From assembly GCA_949082785.1 (NCBI GenBank), contig CARVLU010000001.1, forward strand, positions 95,455 through 159,454: a stretch of DNA of 64,000 nucleotides, written 5' to 3'. Shown piece by piece: positions 1 through 7,110 of the stretch; the first letter of the stretch is position 1, and every line of letters begins with the position of its first letter. The translations under genes were made by a program, and so were the position numbers. The DNA is from an uncultured Alphaproteobacteria bacterium. GTDB lineage: Bacteria; Pseudomonadota; Alphaproteobacteria; Rs-D84. Under the pieces are notes generated by a model. That model had not been told where the DNA came from. It saw only the letters and a program-made list of their open reading frames with translations, and did not search any database.

Positions 1-880
1 AGATAATTTTACCGTCATCGGTCAACGTCTTGTTCGTAACCGCGTGGTCCAACAATCCTTTTGGGTCGTGTTCACCGGTTGCCGTGTTTTTCAGGCGCCC
101 CGCCACAAACACATTTGCCCCCAGTGTGTCAAAGAAAGACGGCACAATATCGGCGGAATTTTCATACAAGAATTCATAAAATTTGTTATACATTTGGGCG
201 CGTGTATCTTCGGCGGAACCAAATGATACGGTTGTAAACCGCGGATGTTCCAGTGGCGCGGTCGGTGCATGTTGCACCGCCAGAACGGCGCGCTGGATTG
301 TTCTGATTTCGGGGGCAGTGTATCCGCGCCCACGCAAATCTGTCGCCATATAATCGCCCATTTGCCGAATGACGGCCCCGCCGTGGCTGTGTCCGTACAG
401 CACCAGGCCGCGCATTCGCGCGGCCAATATATTGGCCGCGGCATGATTGGTTATTGCGTCATTTATTCTGGGGGCAAATATTTTATTATACAGTTCAATG
501 ATATACCGTGGCGTCGGTTCGTTTTCAGTCATACGGGCCATGCTGGATTCCATCCGGTCATTGATATCATCGCGTTCCCACAAACGTTTGATGCGCCGCC
601 CAGCGCGACGAAACAGCCGGATGCGTTCCAAGACAGCATGATGGGGCCCGAATTCATATGCCGCACCATAAACCGGAACGTCATCAATGCCGTTTTCATG
701 CAACAGCGTGCGCATTGTTTTCGCATACATATTCGCCATGTCGGGCGTATATGTTAATTCACCGCCCAGCGTTACAACCACGACCCCGTCGGGCGTGACA
801 GAATCGACAACGGCATACCGTAAACCATCATTTTGAATCAGTACGGCATTTGTTGGAATATACGGGGCGTTTTCTGTCAT
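1..880 (-). CDS. Alpha/beta-hydrolase-like protein, partial (C-terminus beyond window edge)
   Basis: An uninterrupted leftward frame runs from an ATG at 880 to the window edge, about 293 codons without a stop, so the C-terminus is missing. The N-terminus reads MTENAPYIPTNAVLIQNDGL. About residue 165 there is GLVLYGHSHGGAV, a beta-strand followed by a GxSxG nucleophile elbow (G-H-S-H-G), which is the signature of serine hydrolases of the alpha/beta fold. No signal peptide is visible. The start codon overlaps the TGA of rimI in an ATGA (877-880), so the two genes are translationally coupled at the end of a leftward run. Substrate is unknown; esterase or lipase-like activity is an inference from the nucleophile motif only. 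Confidence 0.75.
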   Translation of the reverse strand, partial: MTENAPYIPTNAVLIQNDGLRYAVVDSVTPDGVVVVTLGGELTYTPDMANMYAKTMRTLLHENGIDDVPVYGAAYEFGPHHAVLERIRLFRRAGRRIKRLWERDDINDRMESSMARMTENEPTPRYIIELYNKIFAPRINDAITNHAAANILAARMRGLVLYGHSHGGAVIRQMGDYMATDLRGRGYTAPEIRTIQRAVLAVQHAPTAPLEHPRFTTVSFGSAEDTRAQMYNKFYEFLYENSADIVPSFFDTLGANVFVAGRLKNTATGEHDPKGLLDHAVTNKTLTDDGKII

Positions 881-1263
881 AATGTTTTTTCCATCAAAAT
901 GGCGTCGGTGCCATCGTAATATTTGGGGCGCACACCGATTTGATTGAACCCGTTGGTCGCGTACAGGGCGCGCGCCGGGTCGTTATCGGCGGCAACTTCT
1001 AAAAAAATCTTTTTAATGCCATTGCGGCGCAATTCGTTTTCCACAATTCCCAACATTGCCGCCGCAATGCCGCCGCGCCGGGCATCGGGGGCAACGCCGA
1101 TGGTGATAATTTCGGCTTCGTCCGCGACGGCGCGATAAACGATAAATCCGTTCTGGCTGGCGATGATGTCGCATCCCGATTTTTTCAGGTCGGCAAAATC
1201 ACCGGCCCCCCACGGTTTGTGGGGAAAACATTTTGCGTGCAAATTGGCTATTTCGTTGAACAT
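877..1263 (-). CDS. rimI: Ribosomal-protein-alanine N-acetyltransferase (GNAT)
   Basis: This is a 128-residue GNAT-fold acetyltransferase. The acetyl-CoA loop is at residues 61-70 (ARRGGIAAAM), preceded by the beta-strand IITIGVAPD, and the C-terminus has the family's ALYATNGFNQIGVRPKYY segment. RimI acetylates the N-terminal alanine of ribosomal protein S18. It is encoded next to tsaB, a pairing very common in bacteria. Its first 16 bases overlap the end of tsaB. It is slightly shorter than E. coli RimI (148 residues). The neighbour and the motif together make RimI more likely than a generic GNAT. Confidence 0.87.
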   Translation of the reverse strand: MFNEIANLHAKCFPHKPWGAGDFADLKKSGCDIIASQNGFIVYRAVADEAEIITIGVAPDARRGGIAAAMLGIVENELRRNGIKKIFLEVAADNDPARALYATNGFNQIGVRPKYYDGTDAILMEKTL

Positions 1264-1799
1264 TTTGCATTTTCTTCCGCATAGCTGGGGCGCAAATACA
1301 TCGGCACCACCGGCGCGATGTCGCCCGCGGCCAATTTCTGTTGCACGATTGCGGTCCCCAGCCCCAGGTTAAACGGTTTGTGACCCACCGTGCGCGGCCA
1401 ATCCATTTGGCGTGTTTCAATTTCATCAATCGACATTGTGCACGGTGCCAGTGTGTCCGCCGCGACAAAGAAATCCCCACGCCCCGAATCGATGGCGACA
1501 AATGCGTCCGGCGTTGCCGCCAGATATAATTCAAATGCGTTAATCGGCACGACCGGAATGTTCAGGCCCATTGCCAATCCCTTGGCATAGGCGATGCCCA
1601 GCCGGATTCCGGTAAAGCTGCCGGGCCCGACCACAACACCGATGGCGGTCAAATCACGCCATGTGACGCCGCATTCGCCCAAGAATTGTTCGACCGCCGC
1701 GGGCAGGGCCACAGATTGCTTTTCCGCGTCAACATGCGCATACCGGTCGCCCAGTACGAATTCCAATCCCGCCCCAGATGTATTGATTATCAGAATCAT
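1248..1799 (-). CDS. tsaB: tRNA threonylcarbamoyladenosine biosynthesis protein TsaB
   Basis: TsaB is the non-catalytic ASKHA-fold partner of TsaD in making t6A37 on ANN-decoding tRNAs. The N-terminus MILIINTSG is the first ASKHA strand, and residues 58-68 carry the hallmark GPGSFTGIRLG. At 183 residues it lacks part of the C-terminal lobe found in the roughly 230-residue E. coli protein, as do many alphaproteobacterial versions. It overlaps the upstream 93-residue gene by an ATGA (1796-1799) and the downstream rimI by 16 bp. The partner tsaD is also in this window (36299-37417) but in another operon. Confidence 0.88.
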   Translation of the reverse strand: MILIINTSGAGLEFVLGDRYAHVDAEKQSVALPAAVEQFLGECGVTWRDLTAIGVVVGPGSFTGIRLGIAYAKGLAMGLNIPVVPINAFELYLAATPDAFVAIDSGRGDFFVAADTLAPCTMSIDEIETRQMDWPRTVGHKPFNLGLGTAIVQQKLAAGDIAPVVPMYLRPSYAEENAKCSTK

Positions 1800-2077
1800 T
1801 TTTGACGATTGTGTTTTTTTACCATGGCGTTGAACAGAATGCGTGCGGCCAATCCATCGAAATGGCGGGTTTTCCCCTTGTCATTCATGTTGCGGATTTG
1901 CACGTTATAACGCGGGCCGCCTTCGTTTTCAAAATCAGGTTCGCGCACGGACCCGTAAATAGACACATCCAATCCGGAAATAATATAATCTTTGCAAATA
2001 TTAGAATCGATATACGTCACCGCGTTGGGTGAATTTTTAATCATGTTGTATGCGTTGTATGTTTCAATAATTTTCAT
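1796..2077 (-). CDS. Hypothetical protein, 93 residues
   Basis: I do not recognise this protein. It is soluble, with no signal peptide or membrane segment, mixed alpha/beta composition and a basic C-terminus (MVKKHNRQK). It lies between the Lon-like gene (20 bp upstream) and tsaB (4-bp ATGA overlap), so it is almost certainly translated with tsaB. The ATG at 2077 is preceded by CAGGATTAAAAC, a weak Shine-Dalgarno match. Codon use is like that of its neighbours. Confidence 0.72.
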   Translation of the reverse strand: MKIIETYNAYNMIKNSPNAVTYIDSNICKDYIISGLDVSIYGSVREPDFENEGGPRYNVQIRNMNDKGKTRHFDGLAARILFNAMVKKHNRQK

Positions 2078-2097
2078 GTTTTAATCCTGTTGATTTA

Positions 2098-3864
2098 TTA
2101 TGCGCGCAATCCGAATCCGATGCGTCGTGACAGACCGGCGGCTTTGCGCACCGACAACAATTGGTCGATTTTGGCCGGGGTGAATTCGGTCCGCACATCT
2201 TCGCCGTCGTTTTCCAGCAATGCACGGCGCAGAATCGCGGTCAATTCGCGTTGCAATTCACGAACGCCATCTTCGGATGTGTAATTGCGAATCAGATGGC
2301 GAATGGCGTCATCATCGATAATGATATTGGACATATCCCAACCCGTGTCGCGGGCCGCGCGTGCAATCAGATGTTCGCGTGCGATGCGCACCTTGTCATC
2401 AATGCTGTACCCGGGGATTTCAATGATTTCCATACGGTCTTTTAATGCCGATGACAAATTCATGCTGTTGGCGGTTGCGATGAACAAAACATTCGACAGG
2501 TCGAAATCCACTTCCAAATAATGGTCGCGGAAAGTCTTGTTCTGTTCCGGGTCCAAGATTTCCAACAGTGCCGCTTCGGGGTCGCCGCGCCAATCGCGTC
2601 CCATCTTGTCGATTTCGTCCAGGACGATGACGGGATTGTTTGTCTTGCACCGTTTCAGGGCGTCCATAATGCGTCCCGTCTGGGCCCCGATATATGTCTT
2701 GCGATGGCCGCGAAAATGCGCTTCGTCAGAAATGCCGCCCAGCGAAATCCGCTGATACTTGCGCCCCAGTGCCGCCGCCACCGATTTCCCCAGGGATGTT
2801 TTACCCACCCCCGGCGCGCCCACCATGCACAGAATGGTGCCGCGGTTGGTGCCGGTCTTTTTCATAACGGCGATGTGTTCCAAGATGCGTTCTTTGACAC
2901 CGGTCATTCCCGAATGCTGGGAATCCAAAGTATCGCGCGCCGATTTCAAATCAATTTTGACTTTGTCCGATTTGTTCCACGGCATCGCCAGCAATTCGTC
3001 CAGGTATGTTTTTAACAGCCCGCCTTCGTTCGACATGGGCGACATGCTGCGCATGCGGCGCCATTCGGACATGGCTTTTTCCTTGGCTTCCATGGGCATG
3101 GCGGATTTTTCAATACGACGGCGCAGGTTTTCTGTGTCGATTTCTTCGCTGTCGTCGCCCATTTCACGCTGGATGGCGCGCATCTTTTCCTGCAAGATGG
3201 CTTCGCGGCGGCCGGATTCCATTTGCTGATGAATGCGGCGGTTAATCGATTCTTCGATTTTTGCCGTTTCCAGCACCAGGTTCACCTGTTCCAGCAAAAT
3301 AACCAGCTTTTTCTGCCAGGTGTTGGCGCACAGAATTTTAATCGCGGCATCGGTGTCGATGTCCATAATCTGAATCACGGAATCGATAAAGGCCGGCAAC
3401 GGATAATCCTGGATAATGCTGCGCAGCTTGTCCATTTTAATCTTGCGATTACCCGACAACATTTGCAGATTTTTTGCCACCTTGTCCCGCAACGCCATTG
3501 TCTGCTCCGCATGCGCATCATCCATAATTTCGATGGGCGTGGCGGCCCCGGTAAAGATACCGTTTTCGACCGTAATATCGGCCAGCGTCACCGCATCGGT
3601 GGTGCGAATCATAACATGCACGGAACCGTCCGGCATCCGCAGAATCTGTGCGATATCCCCAATGGTGCCGATATCATAAATATCTTCGGGATTGGTGGGA
3701 TATCCCCAGGTGTGCTGGGCGGTTAAAACGATTTTCTGGCGATTTTTTGCGGCGGCTTCGATACAGGCGACCGACATCGGATTATCGATTAAGACCGGCA
3801 CCGTCAGGCCCGGGTGCATAACCAAATCGCGCAATGGCAAAATATATTCTTTCATAGTGCCCAT
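2098..3864 (-). CDS. Lon-family AAA+ protein lacking the protease domain
   Basis: The 588 residues contain the Lon N-domain (about 5-200, opening YILPLRDLVMHPG), the coiled-coil linker (200-300) and a complete AAA+ module: Walker A GAPGVGKT at 349-356, Walker B VIVLDEID at 412-419, sensor-1 ATAN near 464, and the GVRELQREL lid helix near 533. The ORF stops 30-odd residues later, exactly where full-length Lon (about 780-820 residues) would enter the Ser-Lys peptidase domain. No GLAWT-like entry, catalytic Ser or catalytic Lys is present, and the downstream bases encode a different gene. It should bind and hydrolyse ATP but not cleave peptides. ATG 3855 (MKEYILPL) is an alternative start. Whether a true Lon exists elsewhere cannot be judged here. 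Confidence 0.9.
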   Translation of the reverse strand: MGTMKEYILPLRDLVMHPGLTVPVLIDNPMSVACIEAAAKNRQKIVLTAQHTWGYPTNPEDIYDIGTIGDIAQILRMPDGSVHVMIRTTDAVTLADITVENGIFTGAATPIEIMDDAHAEQTMALRDKVAKNLQMLSGNRKIKMDKLRSIIQDYPLPAFIDSVIQIMDIDTDAAIKILCANTWQKKLVILLEQVNLVLETAKIEESINRRIHQQMESGRREAILQEKMRAIQREMGDDSEEIDTENLRRRIEKSAMPMEAKEKAMSEWRRMRSMSPMSNEGGLLKTYLDELLAMPWNKSDKVKIDLKSARDTLDSQHSGMTGVKERILEHIAVMKKTGTNRGTILCMVGAPGVGKTSLGKSVAAALGRKYQRISLGGISDEAHFRGHRKTYIGAQTGRIMDALKRCKTNNPVIVLDEIDKMGRDWRGDPEAALLEILDPEQNKTFRDHYLEVDFDLSNVLFIATANSMNLSSALKDRMEIIEIPGYSIDDKVRIAREHLIARAARDTGWDMSNIIIDDDAIRHLIRNYTSEDGVRELQRELTAILRRALLENDGEDVRTEFTPAKIDQLLSVRKAAGLSRRIGFGLRA

Positions 3865-3897
3865 AATATAAGCTTTTTTTTCTGATTTTCAAGGTGA

Positions 3898-3932
3898 ATA
3901 AAAATCCCCGCGGTCGCGGGGATTTTTTTTAA
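3898..3932 (-). terminator. Intrinsic terminator
   Basis: The hairpin ATCCCCGC-ggtc-GCGGGGAT (3904-3923) has an A-run on one side and a T-run on the other. It ends the leftward transcript from the small membrane-protein gene at 3947-4177, and it may also isolate the Lon-like gene. Confidence 0.85.
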
Positions 3933-3946
3933 ATCATATCAAATGA

Positions 3947-4177
3947 TTAGCGGCGACGACCGTTAAAGCCATTATATTGTGCGCCGGTGCTGGACCGTTT
4001 CGACAGATAGCGTGCCGCAATCAACGCCAACCATTCAAACGCCAACAGGGCCAAATACACCAAACGATTTTCAACGCCGCCAACCCAGCCCAAGATGTAA
4101 ACGATTTGCGCGATAAAGGAAATGTACAGAATCCCGAACATACCTGTGAAGAATACTTTTTTAACTTTTCCAAACAT
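3947..4177 (-). CDS. Small membrane protein, 76 residues
   Basis: I do not recognise this family. Two hydrophobic segments are visible: residues about 8-32 (VFFTGMFGILYISFIAQIVYI) and about 42-60 (LVYLALLAFEWLALIAARYL), followed by a basic, Gly/Arg-rich tail ending NGFNGRRR. I chose the ATG at 4177 because AAAGG sits 6-7 nt upstream of it. A longer frame to 4249 would run into the tmRNA gene and has no ribosome site. It lies just downstream of ssrA in the same direction and ends at a strong terminator. An inner-membrane hairpin topology is likely. Confidence 0.7.
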   Translation of the reverse strand: MFGKVKKVFFTGMFGILYISFIAQIVYILGWVGGVENRLVYLALLAFEWLALIAARYLSKRSSTGAQYNGFNGRRR

Positions 4178-4204
4178 TTTTATGCCTTTCCATTCATTAA
4201 TATT

Positions 4205-4525
4205 AAGTGTGCCGGGTTTCTGGTGCCAGGCACCCGGCCAGCCCCGCAATAGCTAAAATGAACGCAACCAACAATCGCCAGCGGCGTTCGGCGCCGTATT
4301 AGGCAGCCATTGCAAAGCGAACATTGTCGTTCGCAGCGATTCTATCGCCATTCAGTTTTTATTCGGCTTTTTACGACGCCATGTCGGATTCACCCGATTT
4401 GTCTTTCATCATCTGTCGAATCTATGTCACCCCCATGAAGTAACAGTGTGGTGGAGGTGCCGGGTACCGCCCCCGGGTCCAAAATGATTATTGCACAATG
4501 GATTCAGAATCATCATCACTTGCGT
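4205..4525 (-). ncRNA. ssrA: Circularly permuted (two-piece) tmRNA
   Basis: tmRNA rescues stalled ribosomes by adding a degradation tag. Read leftward, the acceptor piece comes first. Its 3' end CACCTCC-A-CCA is at 4449-4459, and its T-arm has the stem CCGGG/CCCGG with the loop GGCGGTA. A 14-nt intervening loop (4435-4448) follows. The coding piece then starts GGGGGTGACATAGATTCGAC (5' end at 4434), and its first seven bases pair with CACCTCC. The tag frame at 4299-4337 reads AANDNVRFAMAA then TAA, an ANDN...AA-type tag typical of alphaproteobacteria. The 5' end of the acceptor piece and the 3' end of the coding piece (about 4205) are approximate. A permuted two-piece tmRNA is the norm in this class. 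Confidence 0.93.
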
Positions 4526-4535
4526 GACAGTAAAT

Positions 4536-4563
4536 ATTATAATCTTCCTGCTGGAAATTGCAA
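4536..4563 (-). promoter_or_regulatory. Promoter of ssrA
   Basis: On the minus strand there is TTGCAA (4558-4563), a 16-bp spacer and a perfect TATAAT (4536-4541). It faces away from obg. On the plus strand another TATAAT (4574-4579) sits 20 bp before the obg ATG, so the two divergent promoters nearly abut. Confidence 0.8.
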
Positions 4564-4599
4564 GTTTTTAAGTTATAATGCCCAAAAAAGGCACAACAA

Positions 4600-5613
4600 A
4601 TGAAGTTCTTGGACAAGGCAAAAATTTATATCAAGGCGGGCGATGGCGGCAACGGCAGTGCCAGTTTCCGTCGTGAAAAATATATCGAATATGGTGGCCC
4701 CAACGGGGGGGACGGCGGACGTGGCGGCGACGTGGTGTTTCGCGCGGTGCCCAATGTTAACACACTGATTGATTATCGGTACAAGACCAAGTTTTTGGCC
4801 CAGCGTGGCGAAAACGGGATGGGGAAAATGCGCACCGGGGCGTCGGGCGACACACTGGTCCTGCCGGTGCCGACGGGGACCGTGATTTTGTCCGAAAACG
4901 AAGAAATTGAATACGCCGACCTGAATGCGGACGGCATGGAATATCGCGCGGCGCGCGGTGGCAACGGCGGGTGGGGGAATCTGCATTTCAAAAGCCCCAC
5001 CAACCGCGCCCCGAAACAGGCCAACGATGGTCTGCCGGGCGAAGAACGCACCGTGGTTTTGCGTCTGAAATTAATTGCGGACATCGGTTTGGTCGGGTTC
5101 CCCAACGCGGGTAAATCCACGCTGTTGTCGGCGGTGACCGCGGCGCGTCCCAAAATTGCAAATTACCCGTTTACCACACTGAACCCGCAACTGGGGGTGA
5201 TGTACGCCCACGACCGTGAATTCGTTCTGGTCGATTTGCCCGGTTTAATCGAAGGCGCCCACACCGGCGTCGGACTGGGCGACCGTTTCTTGGGGCATGC
5301 GGAACGCACAAAAATGATTTTGCACGTTATTGACGGCACCGAACCCGACTGGGCGGCGCGATACGCGGCAATCCGCCACGAAATGGATTCGTACGGCGGG
5401 GGATTGTTGAACAAGCCTGAAATGGTTATCATCAATAAAATTGACGCCATCAGCCCGGATGAATTGACCGAACGGATGACCGTGTTTAAAAAATCATTCG
5501 GCCGGAAAAAGAAACCGGAAATCATGACCATCAGTGCGGCCGGCCGCATTGGCATCACGGAATTGATTGCCGCCATTGAAAAGAAATTCTTAGCCCAGGA
5601 AAGCGCACAATGA
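4600..5613 (+). CDS. obg: GTPase Obg/CgtA
   Basis: The 337-residue protein has the glycine-rich Obg fold at residues 1-158 (KAGDGGNGSASFRREK, then repeated GGPNGGDGGRGGDV) and a G domain with the P-loop GFPNAGKSTLL about residue 166, the switch DLPGLIEGA and the NKID specificity loop. The C-terminus is short, as in many alphaproteobacterial versions. Obg binds the 50S subunit and couples ribosome maturation to GTP and ppGpp. The gene starts at the first ATG after a TATAAT 20 bp upstream. Its stop overlaps the next gene in an ATGA. Confidence 0.95.
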   Translation: MKFLDKAKIYIKAGDGGNGSASFRREKYIEYGGPNGGDGGRGGDVVFRAVPNVNTLIDYRYKTKFLAQRGENGMGKMRTGASGDTLVLPVPTGTVILSENEEIEYADLNADGMEYRAARGGNGGWGNLHFKSPTNRAPKQANDGLPGEERTVVLRLKLIADIGLVGFPNAGKSTLLSAVTAARPKIANYPFTTLNPQLGVMYAHDREFVLVDLPGLIEGAHTGVGLGDRFLGHAERTKMILHVIDGTEPDWAARYAAIRHEMDSYGGGLLNKPEMVIINKIDAISPDELTERMTVFKKSFGRKKKPEIMTISAAGRIGITELIAAIEKKFLAQESAQ

Positions 5614-6086
5614 AACGCAGAAATTCGATGGCCCAGTACCAGGATATAAATGAAAAACGCCGCGCGTTTGATATTGGGCGCGCAAATGGAAATCTGGCGT
5701 GGGATTGCACCGGCCGCGAATTTTCTTTGCGCGGCATGAACATGGATGACGTGGAATTCGTTGGCGGTGCCTGGCGGGTACAGCGTGAATTTAAGGAACC
5801 CATTTTTGAAATCCGCGGCCGGTTCTTTGTGCTGCGGGAACGGCTGCCGCGCACGGAACGCAATCATTTTGAATTTTATCGCGCGTCAACGGTTGGGGAA
5901 AATTGCTATGGATTGTTTGCGGGCGCCCCCGACACGATTGTCGCGAAATACAACACCCGCGATGGCGCGTATTGGGCGTACGGCCCAACAATCGAAAGCG
6001 CACGTGCATTTCTGGGGATTAAATTGTTTGATGTGTACCAAGATATGATTCACGCCGCCATCGGTGCGAACCCGCATCAGAAATAG
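5610..6086 (+). CDS. Hypothetical protein, 158 residues
   Basis: This soluble protein has no family I recognise. It is rich in aromatic and charged residues and has no signal peptide or cysteine cluster. The ATG overlaps the obg stop (ATGA at 5610-5613), so it is co-translated with obg and ends at a terminator 19 bp downstream. A second in-frame ATG (5628, MAQYQDIN) could be used. Function is unknown; the tie to obg is positional only. Confidence 0.75.
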   Translation: MKRRNSMAQYQDINEKRRAFDIGRANGNLAWDCTGREFSLRGMNMDDVEFVGGAWRVQREFKEPIFEIRGRFFVLRERLPRTERNHFEFYRASTVGENCYGLFAGAPDTIVAKYNTRDGAYWAYGPTIESARAFLGIKLFDVYQDMIHAAIGANPHQK

Positions 6087-6104
6087 GGGTACATAAATTC
6101 ATCC

Positions 6105-6134
6105 CGGGGGCCAAATACCCCCGTTTTATTTTTT
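6105..6134 (+). terminator. Intrinsic terminator after the obg operon
   Basis: The hairpin CGGGGG-ccaaata-CCCCCG (6105-6123) is followed by TTTTATTTTTT. Confidence 0.8.
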
Positions 6135-6198
6135 GCAATTTGATTTTTTATCTGTTATGATTCCACGGAATAAAATCATAGACAAAAAGGAGAACCAC

Positions 6199-6819
6199 AT
6201 GCCCACATTAAAAGGTACCCAGACAGAAAAGAATCTGTTGATGGCGTTTGCCGGTGAATCCCAGGCCCGCAACCGTTATACGATGTTTGCGTCTGCGGCG
6301 AAAAAAGAAGGCTATCAGGCGATTGCCAAAATCTTTTTGGAAACCGCGGACCAGGAAAAAGAACACGCATGCCGCTTGTTCAAGTTCCTGGAAGGGGGGG
6401 ATTTGGAAATCACCGCCACATTCCCGGCGGGCAAAATCGGCACAACCCTGGAAAATTTGCAGGCGGCCGCATATGGTGAACACGAAGAAAACACCGACAT
6501 GTATCCGAAATTCGCCCAGATTGCCGCCCAAGAAGGCTTTGCCGCCATCGCGGATATTCTGAAAAACATCGGTTACGCGGAACGCTATCACGAAGCGCGC
6601 TTTCGCGCATTGGCCGAAGCAATTGAAAACGGCACACTGTTTAAACAGGACAAAATTGTGATGTGGCGTTGCACAAATTGCGGCAACTGGCACATCGGAA
6701 CCGAAGCGCCGGAAATCTGCGACGCATGTTTGCACGAACGTGGATACTTTATCAGCGAAGGTGTCGTGAACCGTTGCGACACGAACGAAGGTTTTTGTGA
6801 ATACACCAACAAAGACTAA
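6199..6819 (+). CDS. rbr: Rubrerythrin
   Basis: The 206 residues begin MPTLKGTQTEKNLLMAF. An N-terminal ferritin-like four-helix diiron domain carries the two ExxH-type iron ligand sets (ETADQEKEHA and GYAERYHEARF). A C-terminal rubredoxin-like knuckle has CTNCG and CDACLH pairs. A 22-residue tail beyond the usual end (ISEGVVNRCDTNEGF...) is unusual. Rubrerythrin reduces hydrogen peroxide with electrons from rubredoxin-type carriers and is typical of anaerobes and microaerophiles. I chose the ATG at 6199 because AAGGAG lies at 6187-6192; the longer frame to 6133 crosses the previous terminator. The gene is monocistronic, with its own terminator. Confidence 0.95.
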   Translation: MPTLKGTQTEKNLLMAFAGESQARNRYTMFASAAKKEGYQAIAKIFLETADQEKEHACRLFKFLEGGDLEITATFPAGKIGTTLENLQAAAYGEHEENTDMYPKFAQIAAQEGFAAIADILKNIGYAERYHEARFRALAEAIENGTLFKQDKIVMWRCTNCGNWHIGTEAPEICDACLHERGYFISEGVVNRCDTNEGFCEYTNKD

Positions 6820-6823
6820 AAAA

Positions 6824-6847
6824 ATCCCCCAATTGGGGGATTTTTTT
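6824..6847 (+). terminator. Intrinsic terminator after rubrerythrin
   Basis: The perfect hairpin ATCCCCC-aatt-GGGGGAT is followed by seven T's, six bases after the stop codon. Confidence 0.9.
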
Positions 6848-6855
6848 ATCGATAT

Positions 6856-6890
6856 TGTCACCCCACGGCTTGACCATGGGGTCCAGGTGT
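6856..6890. repeat. REP-like palindrome (CCCCA...TGGGG)
   Basis: The stem CCCCA / TGGGG encloses CGGCTTGACCA. The pattern 'GTCACCCCACGGCTTGACC...GGTCCAGG' looks like the extragenic palindromes that punctuate many alphaproteobacterial genomes. It sits in a 260-bp gene-free gap with the element at 6953-7060. Confidence 0.5.
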
Positions 6891-6952
6891 ATAGAGTGCA
6901 CGGAACGTGCATGCAAATTTACCCATGCGCATTCTGCGGGGATTTTTATTAA

Positions 6953-7060
6953 CTGGATTGCCACGCGGCGGCGTTCCGCCTTGCTCGCAATGACAAGGCT
7001 GGTGAATTTCCCGGCTCTTTTCCCCCCCTTTGTCATTGCGAACGCAGTGAAGCAATCCAG
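6953..7060. repeat. Interspersed palindromic element, copy 1
   Basis: The 108-bp element begins CTGGATTGCCACGC and ends GCAATCCAG, with internal GCTCGCAATGAC and GTCATTGCG arms, so both outer and inner arms are inverted repeats. The same arms recur at 61949-62099 and 62596-62697, always in intergenic DNA. No ORF is inside. It is a REP- or MITE-like unit. Confidence 0.8.
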
Positions 7061-7085
7061 TAAAATCATATAAATGTGAATATAA

Positions 7086-7110
7086 AAAATCCCCCATTCG
7101 GGGGATTTTT
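7086..7110 (-). terminator. Bidirectional terminator
   Basis: The stem ATCCCCC-attc-GGGGGAT (7089-7106) has an A-run before it and a T-run after it. It ends the leftward gene at 7109-9082. Confidence 0.85.
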
